This document shows positions 60,701-64,000 of a stretch of 64,000 nt of DNA, piece by piece. A program made the translations under genes and the position numbers. Where the stretch lies: NCBI GenBank assembly GCA_016584305.1, contig JACEEZ010012843.1, forward strand, positions 588,452 to 652,451, read 5' to 3'. Under the pieces are notes generated by a model that was given only the letters and a program-made list of their open reading frames with translations, made no database searches and was not told where the DNA came from. Source of the DNA: Chionoecetes opilio. Lineage: Eukaryota; Arthropoda; Malacostraca; Decapoda; Majidae. Numbering within the stretch: the stretch's first letter is position 1; every line of letters begins with the position of its first letter.

Positions 60701-61608
60701 TATGGCGATACTTGTTAATTTTCCATGAATGTTGTGGCTTTGTAACCTTAATATAATTCATCAAAACATTATCTTTCTATTCTAGGTACGTATATATCCA
60801 TTTACAATAATGCCTCGCCATTTGATGCCCTTTATGATATTTCACTCACACGATTGATCTTGAGTACCTCCACTCTATTTATGATGGCTCTCACTATCAC
60901 GGCAGCGGTGGGTTGAGTGCTCCCACCGCCACCTCCCTACACCATCGCTTCCAATCAGTTTTCCAATAAGTTTTTAAGTGGATAAAGGGATATAATCAAG
61001 GAGAGGTAGGAAAAGTTCTTACGGCTAGTAATCAGGGTAGAACAAGAAGTAATTCAAGCTGGAAAAGCGTGATTTAAAAAAGAAATAGGGAAAAAACTGG
61101 TTCACAAATAGGGTGGTAAATTATTGGAATGGACTCAGTAGACAGGTAGTTAGTGCGGAGTCATTAGAGAGCTTTAAAGGGAGGCTAGATAAATTCATGG
61201 ATGGGGATGAACGGTGGATGTAGGTAGTGTTAAGTAACAGAAACTACCACGTGTAGGTCTCACGGCCTCTTATAGCTTCCTTATATTCAGTTTGTCACAT
61301 AATGGTTTGTGAGGCACAGGTGATGTTCTCACTCTTGCTTCCTCCCCCAGAGCCTGAGCAGCCAGCCGTTGTGCCACGACAGCGCCTCCCCCGTGGAAAG
61401 CCTGGCGCCACACGCCGGGGGGGTCCTGGCCGGGCGGAGGGACGGCACCTGTCAGTTGTACAGGATGGATGGCTCAAACCCGGTGCAGCTCTCCGGCTCA
61501 GACTGTGACCCCATCTACACGATAGCCACAAACTCCAGCCACATTTATACTGCCTGTCGGGATGGATCCATCAGGAAATACTGCAGCAGAGACCTTGGCA
61601 GTGTGTGA
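43881..61608 (+). CDS. PAAF1: Proteasomal ATPase-associated factor 1 (whole gene, seven exons)
   Basis: WD-repeat protein. In mammals and as yeast Rpn14 it binds 19S ATPase subunits and regulates 26S proteasome assembly. Seven exons join in phase (56+205+96+206+140+200+258 nt) into 386 residues; human PAAF1 is close to 390. Landmarks: LQSDWDEALK near the N-terminus, FSHIHAKSVISLDV (about 81-94), LHVWETG (108-114), RRLEGHLFDAYNCRLFPSGV (from 120), LRVWDAVTG (150-158), GHTAAVLDTALLERGKNVIS, DGSARLWNCGAAACV (189-203), LAGADDGLVHLVSV, AGLADGRLEVVDVE, DGTCQLYRMDG and the C-terminal GSDCDPIYTIATNSSHIYTA / CRDGSIRKY, which matches PAAF1 rather than other WD proteins. All sites are GT-AG. An in-frame upstream ATG at 43872 would add three residues; both ATGs have good context. 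The long introns are full of transposons. Confidence 0.93.
44251..45421. mobile_element. Foldback element with CCTAA-like core, family A
   Basis: 105-bp arms (44251-44355 and 45317-45421) are nearly perfect inverted copies (AATTTATAGTTTCACCCAAC, TTCTGATGCGCCTTATG, CTGCTAACCGTTTCTGTCGC). Poly-T/poly-A lies inside the arms. The 850-bp core (44410-45280) is an array of CCTAACC, CCTATACC and CCTTTACC words. A 27-bp higher-order unit CCTAACCTTTACCTATA(C) recurs. Confidence 0.9.
45430..46667. other. Interior of the TTAA transposon, decayed or non-coding
   Basis: AT-rich. Short Lys/Arg/Glu-rich frames around 45650-45790 may be remnants of the element's protein. No continuous ORF. The text near 46150-46330 (GGCCCACC, ACCTCACCAACT, CTCTAGGGTCAACGG) has inverted matches near 47700-47750 (GGTGAGGTGTTAC, GGCCACCTGTCCTGGAAT), which form a sub-terminal inverted repeat around the ORF. 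Confidence 0.5.
46668..47240 (+). CDS. Transposon-borne protein of unknown function, 190 codons or second exon
   Basis: Open frame inside the TTAA transposon. A good acceptor (TAATTTTCTTCCAG) ends at 46692, so the coding part may be an exon starting at 46693; the first ATG after it is at 46719 (MFFVSSENVAEVASELVERY). The C-terminal part (VVGMFVACIYMEELWFAMIE, MIFLHPKGKSGSHAF, DKCWVTHENVL) follows a pattern I associate with C-terminal regions of uncharacterised repeat-linked proteins in arthropods: G.YVACIY...WW.G.I.E, then F.HP.G, then CWVP..N. Its role is unknown. AATAAA overlaps the stop codon. It has no frameshift, unlike the other TE-like genes here. Confidence 0.65.
   Translation: MCFSNFLPDIFIIYKIKMFFVSSENVAEVASELVERYQEAQTVKGTQQFHRFVPQCDPIGVLKVYKLSVGEGNSVSVKKNVKGEELEVCEDKELVVGMFVACIYMEELWFAMIEEMSEEFGDALMIFLHPKGKSGSHAFVQSKADKCWVTHENVLRIMTNPNLQGARRIRYCFKLNEMEEAEQNFLSLQK
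48090..48359. mobile_element. MITE with GTAGATAACACTATAG ends
   Basis: 270 bp. The ends GTAGATAACACTATAGT and ACTATAGTGTTATCTAC are inverted for about 28 bp with few mismatches. It directly abuts the TTAA transposon's right target site. Confidence 0.85.
48405..49005. mobile_element. Foldback element with TTAGG core, family D
   Basis: The arms at about 48415-48635 and 48770-49000 are inverted copies over about 220 bp (ACAGGACCAAACTTCCCTAC, CTTTCCGTCGCAAATCAATA, GGCATTTTGT on one side, complements on the other). The loop at 48672-48765 is GGTTAGGTTAGG with GGTAA variants. The arms are unrelated to the other foldback families. Confidence 0.88.
49006..49672. repeat. PAAF1 intron 1 end, diverged 120-bp repeats
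   Basis: Three diverged copies of TTCTGA.GGTATATGACTTTT...TTTTGCTCTTCTTTCTAT...TTTTGATACA..GA.TAATT at about 49200-49290, 49350-49435 and 49498-49580. No gene. Confidence 0.7.
49673..49877 (+). CDS. PAAF1: PAAF1 exon 2
   Basis: Acceptor ACCGCCAG, donor GTAAGT, phase 2 to 0. Encodes NNDASVWILHKALGRK, GAFGVQARTERTITVK and TQTFSHIHAKS (residues 19-87). Confidence 0.92.
50116..50690. mobile_element. hAT-type MITE with GGTAACGC core
   Basis: 575 bp. Ends CAAAGCCGGGC and GCCCAGCTCTG, with a perfect 8-bp duplication GTATTCAT (50108-50115 and 50691-50698). Inner sequence is rich in GGTAACGCAGTAA and its complement, especially at both sides. Confidence 0.88.
50699..51277. other. PAAF1 intron 2 remainder
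   Basis: AT-rich, nothing recognised apart from the exon 3 acceptor. Confidence 0.6.
51278..51373 (+). CDS. PAAF1: PAAF1 exon 3
   Basis: Acceptor TGCTCCTCAG, donor GTAAGT, phase 0 to 0. Encodes VISLDVGDGGLAVSVCAENK then LHVWETGTGLLR (88-119), one WD blade. Confidence 0.93.
51400..51765 (-). mobile_element. LINE 3' fragment with AACTAGGTAAATAC tail
   Basis: Minus strand. Encodes MGLEKIDREDLFVWDD, TRGHEKKLKRTTCKRDIKKY, SFPYRSIEAWNNLDAKVI and DFKGKLDNSRFGDG, the C-terminal end of a CR1-like reverse transcriptase. A 3' UTR and five copies of the 14-bp repeat (51470-51405) follow. It sits about 30 bp after the PAAF1 exon 3 donor. Confidence 0.85.
51766..52359. other. PAAF1 intron 3, GT and GAT repeats
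   Basis: (GT)n/(GC) near 51768-51800 and ATGATGATGA-type repeats at 52105-52170. Otherwise unassigned. Confidence 0.6.
52360..52565 (+). mobile_element. TTAA MITE, copy 7
   Basis: TTAA at 52356-52359 and 52566-52569; standard ends. Confidence 0.9.
53853..54773. mobile_element. Inner TA-flanked element, CACACAAACCTCG ends
   Basis: 921 bp. Ends CACACAAACCTCGATTTCCC and complement, flanked by TA (53851-53852 and 54774-54775). Paralogous foldback copies, for example at 38385-38402, show the empty site with a single TA. Holds a tandemly duplicated LINE fragment. Confidence 0.92.
54029..54365 (+). pseudogene. Tandemly duplicated LINE C-terminal fragment
   Basis: A 152-153-bp unit occurs just over twice (TCCCGCCAGG at 54031, 54183 and 54336). 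It encodes GHTTLTVHLHSLRQSPD and CPWCRNISEIIEHFLL, resembling the C-terminal CPWC...EHFLL zinc-knuckle-like segment after RNase H in some non-LTR retrotransposons. Confidence 0.7.
55218..55445. repeat. 115-bp tandem duplication
   Basis: GCACACCTGGCTAATTACC and CATATGCTTAATTACCCTTC recur at a spacing of about 112 bp, in PAAF1 intron 3. Confidence 0.85.
55850..56075 (+). mobile_element. LINE 3' end with TTCTTATG tail, next to exon 4
   Basis: GGAGTCTGGATAAATTCATG, GGTGGATGTAGGTAGAGTTA, then (TTCTTATG)n to 56067. It ends about 20 bases before the PAAF1 exon 4 acceptor, so the LINE tail supplies the upstream pyrimidine-rich context. Confidence 0.85.
56088..56293 (+). CDS. PAAF1: PAAF1 exon 4
   Basis: Acceptor TTACCCCAG, donor GTGTGT, phase 0 to 2. 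Encodes RRLEGHLFDAYNCRLFPSGV, MQLRVWDAVTG and AAVLDTALLERGKNVISVS. The frame stays open for about 100 more codons into the following minisatellite. Confidence 0.94.
56319..56570. repeat. 36-bp minisatellite, seven copies, in frame with exon 4
   Basis: The unit GAGCTATTCTTATTTACCTT then GTCATATACAGGGCCT is a multiple of three and has no stop in the exon 4 frame, giving CHIQGLSYSYLP repeats. Confidence 0.95.
56745..56810 (+). mobile_element. LINE 3' tail fragment
   Basis: GAATTACCTCGTGTAGGTCT to TTATGTTCTTATG, as in the family. Confidence 0.75.
56957..59075. repeat. 35-bp minisatellite, about 60 copies
   Basis: The unit TCTCACTTTCTGCCACTCTT then TAAATGACCAAACCA fills 2.1 kb of PAAF1 intron 4. 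Variants: CCACCTCACT, CAAACTCACT, TTCGGCCACT, and two truncated units (CCACGACCAAACC). It has no unique spacers, so it is not CRISPR. Confidence 0.98.
59076..59365. other. Intron 4 remainder
   Basis: A pyrimidine-rich segment (59195-59232: CTCTCTTTCTCTAACACTGT then CACAGGATTTCACA) also occurs near 59711-59757, so this piece was duplicated together with the exon 5 acceptor region. Confidence 0.55.
59366..59638. mobile_element. TA-flanked MITE, CAGTAAAACCTCTCGTATTC ends
   Basis: 273 bp. The inverted ends match for about 24 bp with one or two mismatches. TA at 59364-59365 and 59639-59640. A pogo/Tigger-like non-autonomous element. Confidence 0.9.
59771..59910 (+). CDS. PAAF1: PAAF1 exon 5
   Basis: Acceptor TTTCCCCCCCAG, donor GTAAGA, phase 2 to 1. 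Encodes DGSARLWNCGAAACVAVLL to RIDLPPPPEPPG (188-235). A second acceptor TTTCCCCCCAG 81 bp upstream is in frame without stops. Confidence 0.92.
60121..60320 (+). CDS. PAAF1: PAAF1 exon 6
   Basis: Acceptor GATGTGTTCAG, donor GTGAGA, phase 1 to 0. Encodes DLEHDTSGKVLLAGADDGLV and PTLAVAGLADGRLEVVDVE (235-301). It is very GC-rich (about 70%), unlike its surroundings. Confidence 0.93.
60420..60630 (+). mobile_element. TTAA MITE, copy 8
   Basis: TTAA at 60416-60419 and 60631-60634, in PAAF1 intron 6. Confidence 0.88.
60635..61029. other. PAAF1 intron 6, unassigned
   Basis: No element or exon recognised between the MITE and the LINE. Confidence 0.6.
61030..61290 (+). mobile_element. LINE 3' end, reverse transcriptase C-terminus visible
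   Basis: Encodes, with some shifts, [40 protein letters not shown] and [16 protein letters not shown], then the non-coding tail. The pattern [12 protein letters not shown]...VV.A.S...FK.RLDK is the usual end of CR1-like ORF2. Confidence 0.85.
61351..61608 (+). CDS. PAAF1: PAAF1 exon 7 and stop
   Basis: Acceptor CCTCCCCCAG, phase 0. Encodes SLSSQPLCHDSASPVESLAP, AGRRDGTCQLYRMDG, SGSDCDPIYTIATNS and HIYTACRDGSIRKYCSRDL, ending GSV and TGA at 61606-61608. Confidence 0.94.
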   Translation, partial: SLSSQPLCHDSASPVESLAPHAGGVLAGRRDGTCQLYRMDGSNPVQLSGSDCDPIYTIATNSSHIYTACRDGSIRKYCSRDLGSV

Positions 61609-61848
61609 CTACAGTGGCTTGTCCACAGGCTACATCTCTGCACTCACACTGCCTCTTACTCATCTCACAAGGTGCAGCTTTGGTCCGTGTTATAATATGG
61701 ATTATTTATCCACAGGCGTGAATTCTTGCTTGGATTATCCAGATCCAATTATGTTTTAGCAGATAACCTTCCTTGCAAAGCACAGACTAAATTTTGTCCT
61801 CGTCTCATGTTTTTGCACTAAATTTTGTCCTCGTCTCATGTTTTTTAA
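61609..61848 (+). other. PAAF1 3' UTR (start)
   Basis: Follows the stop codon. No canonical AATAAA is seen before the MITE at 61849; an ATTAAA lies at about 61902 inside the MITE. The 3' end is not fixed. Confidence 0.4.
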
Positions 61849-62443
61849 CCCCTTCACTGCGGATATCAAATTCAGGCCTACCCCCCTGTGCGGCAGGTTT
61901 AATTAAAATATAAAATAATTATTGATCATATTTTAAAGTGCCTAAATGAATAGGATGCTCATTCCATACCAGAAAATCTATGTTTTGTCTTGGTGGAGGC
62001 TACCAGCTAAGTGAAGAGTTACGTCAAAGTGCAGCAACAGGGCCGTGACCGTGCTGCCAAACGCACAATGAAACTACTTACTACTCAACATAATACAGCT
62101 TATTTTGGTACATAAATGCTTCATTCATACTTCTGTTTTATATCCATCAAGAATATATTGCATATCTTGACTATTTAGCCTCGCCATTGAAGTGGAGGCG
62201 TGGCAGCGTCAACACGTCGTACTGTACCGCTTGACCTTATTAGTCATACTAACTCACTCAAGCAGATAAAGAGGTTCTATTATATCGCAACACTTGACAC
62301 TGTTGCCATACAAGCCTATCACAAAGAATATTTACCCATAATATCATTGAGCGCGGTTTAAATACAGAAACCATATATGTACCAGCCGCAGTGAACCCTT
62401 AAATACCTGAGAGACTGTATTTGTACCAACCGCAGTGAAGGGG
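61849..62443. mobile_element. TTAA element with CCCCTTCACTGCGG ends
   Basis: 595 bp. CCCCTTCACTGCGG and CCGCAGTGAAGGGG ends, with TTAA at 61845-61848 and 62444-62447. It is inserted in the TTTTGTCCT repeat. The terminal CCCCTTCA is shared with the 210-bp TTAA MITE, but the interior differs. Confidence 0.85.
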
Positions 62444-62454
62444 TTAATGTTGTC

Positions 62455-62790
62455 CTCGTCTCATGTTTTTAAATTTTGTCCTAGTCATGTTTTTAAATTT
62501 TGTCCTAGTCGTTTTTTAATTTTGTCCTAGTCATGTTTTTTAATTTTGTCCTAGTCTCATGTTTTTTAATTTTGTCCTAGTCATGTTTTTTTATTTTGTC
62601 CTAGTCATGTTTTTTTAATTTTGTCCTAGTCTCATGTTTTTAAATTTTGTCCTCGTCTCATGTTTTTAAATTTTGTCCTAGTCATGTTTTTAAATTTTGT
62701 CCTAGTCATGTTTTTTTAATTTTGTCCTAGTCATGTTTTTTAATTTTGTCCTAGCTCATGTTTTTTAATTTTGTCCTAGTCAAGTTTTTG
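62455..62790. repeat. About 25-bp minisatellite TTTTGTCCTAGTCATGTTTT
   Basis: About 13 units of variable length. One or two units also precede the TTAA element (61795-61844). Confidence 0.95.
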
Positions 62791-62825
62791 CACTAACAAA
62801 TTATTAGTTTCTTGTCCACCTGCAG

Positions 62826-62878
62826 CCTGTCACTCCCCGTGGTGGCAACCTGTGCTCCCGACGCCCGCCCTCCACCAG
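62826..62878 (+). other. Orphan exon-like segment
   Basis: A GC-rich 53-bp block has a good acceptor (CTTGTCCACCTGCAG) and a donor (CACCAG then GTGTGT). One frame reads SLSLPVVATCAPDARPPPG. It could be a 3' exon of an alternative PAAF1 transcript, an exon of a neighbouring gene, or chance. Confidence 0.25.
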
Positions 62879-62879
62879 G

Positions 62880-63230
62880 TGTGTTCAGTCTGTTGTGTAC
62901 GAAAAGTCTCGTTTCTTACACTAATGTTGGCTGTGAATATAGTAGAAAATTTTATAGGTAGTTTTATTCTCGGCAAGGTCGACATGGTGACTGAATATAA
63001 GATTGATTGATTGATTTAATGCCAAAAAAAGGGGAATGTGCCAGACATCAGATGGCACATACATGAATATAAGAGACTACCTATTTAAAATATTCTATTC
63101 TTAAATAGGTCAATAATGTCCTTTATATTCAATCAAAGCAAAGTTGGATCATATGAGAGTACCTATTGAAGTTATTCTATTCTCAAATAGGTGAATAATG
63201 TGCTTTATATTGCATCAAGGTAAAGTTGGA
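62880..63230. other. Unassigned 3' flank
   Basis: Has a TGATTGATTGATTTAATGCC motif near 63003-63022 and diverged precursors of the 32-bp repeat at 63105-63225. No gene. Confidence 0.55.
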
Positions 63231-63232
63231 TG

Positions 63233-63620
63233 AGCTTTATATTGCATCAAAGTAAAGTTGGATCAGCTTTATATTGCATCAAAGTAAAGTTGGATCAGCT
63301 TTATATTGCATCAAAGTAAAGTTGGATCAGCTTTATATTGCATCAAAGTAAAGTTGGATCAGCTTTATATTGCATCAAAGTAAAGTTGGATCAGCTTTAT
63401 ATTGCAATCACAAGTAAAAGTTGGATCAGCTTTATATTGCATCAAAGTAAAGTTGGATCAGCTTTATATTGCATCAAAGTAAAGTTGGATCAGCTTTATA
63501 TTGCATCAAAGTAAAGTTGGATCAGCTTTATATTGCATCAAAGTAAAGTTGGATCAGCTTTATATTGCATCAAAGTAAAGTTGGATCAGCTTTATATTGC
63601 ATCAAAGTAAAGTTGGATCA
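63233..63620. repeat. 32-bp minisatellite, 12-13 copies
   Basis: Unit AGCTTTATATTGCATCAAAG then TAAAGTTGGATC. Nearly identical copies; one copy (about 63400-63425) has two extra bases. Confidence 0.97.
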
Positions 63621-64000
63621 TAGGCTTGCTGTCATTTTAGGGGAGAACACAGTGTTGATGCCATGGCTTCACCACGTGGCTAACATGAAGAAAATACATT
63701 ACTGTAATAAAGATAATAAATATGCAATTACCATCTTCAACATTTATTCATAATTGTTCCAAAACTCGTCACATTCCCATCATGTAAGGGGACTGCGTGG
63801 TGACAAGACCTGCGGCATCACGTCACCTGATTCAGATCTTGCACTGACACGTGATGTTAACGGTAATAAATAACGTCCCTCATCTGAACCCAATAGGATT
63901 TTTCCAACCATCTACCACAACATTGAGGCTGCCATTGATGCTACAGAATGATGCAGTGTTGGGAAGGGCGGGAACAGACTCGACCCAGGCAATCCAGGAG
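63621..64000. other. Window end, unassigned
   Basis: An AATAAA lies near 63866. No coding exon is identified before the window ends. Confidence 0.5.

Overview
The window reads as nuclear DNA from an arthropod, most probably a decapod crustacean. It has short GC-rich coding exons separated by long introns, conventional GT/AG splice sites, and very dense repeats: (CT)n, (GT)n and (TA)n microsatellites, minisatellites, MITEs, LINE 3' ends and a tRNA-headed SINE. It also has many runs of TTAGG, the arthropod telomere repeat. No prokaryotic operon, CRISPR array or rRNA is visible. The organism call is an inference; no species can be named.

Two genes are well supported. A kynurenine aminotransferase gene (KYAT3-like, PLP fold type I) lies on the minus strand at about 22.67 to 12.4 kb, in ten coding exons. 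Nine exons are clear. The exon that should carry the PLP-binding lysine motif (exon 7, 15297-15442) is corrupted by several indels, and the last exon has a one-base frameshift before its expected stop. The second gene is PAAF1 (proteasomal ATPase-associated factor 1, a WD-repeat chaperone of the 19S regulatory particle), on the plus strand at 43881-61608. Its seven exons join in phase into an uninterrupted 386-residue protein.

Layout: 1-12.4 kb is repeat-rich DNA without a recognised gene. 12.4-22.7 kb is the aminotransferase; its introns hold minisatellites, four hAT-type MITEs or related elements, TTAA MITEs, a SINE and a LINE 3' end. 22.7-43.8 kb is intergenic: foldback elements with telomere-like cores, a 510-bp direct repeat, a broken PIN-like/CXC-type gene, a hAT-type transposase split by large palindromes, and RT fragments. 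43.8-61.6 kb is PAAF1. Its intron 1 holds a roughly 4-kb TTAA-flanked DNA transposon with an intact 190-codon ORF, and intron 3 holds three nested transposons. 61.6-64 kb holds more MITEs and minisatellites.

The most unusual pattern is the repeated pairing of long inverted-repeat (foldback) structures with central TTAGG/CCTAA-like arrays, in three or four sequence-unrelated element families within 26 kb. Other points worth a look are LINE 3' tails that have grown into minisatellites beside splice donors of both genes, a 96-bp near-perfect palindrome resembling transposase coding sequence, an in-frame duplicated acceptor in PAAF1, and a burst of about 210-bp TTAA MITEs. I see no prokaryote-style defence or biosynthetic system here.
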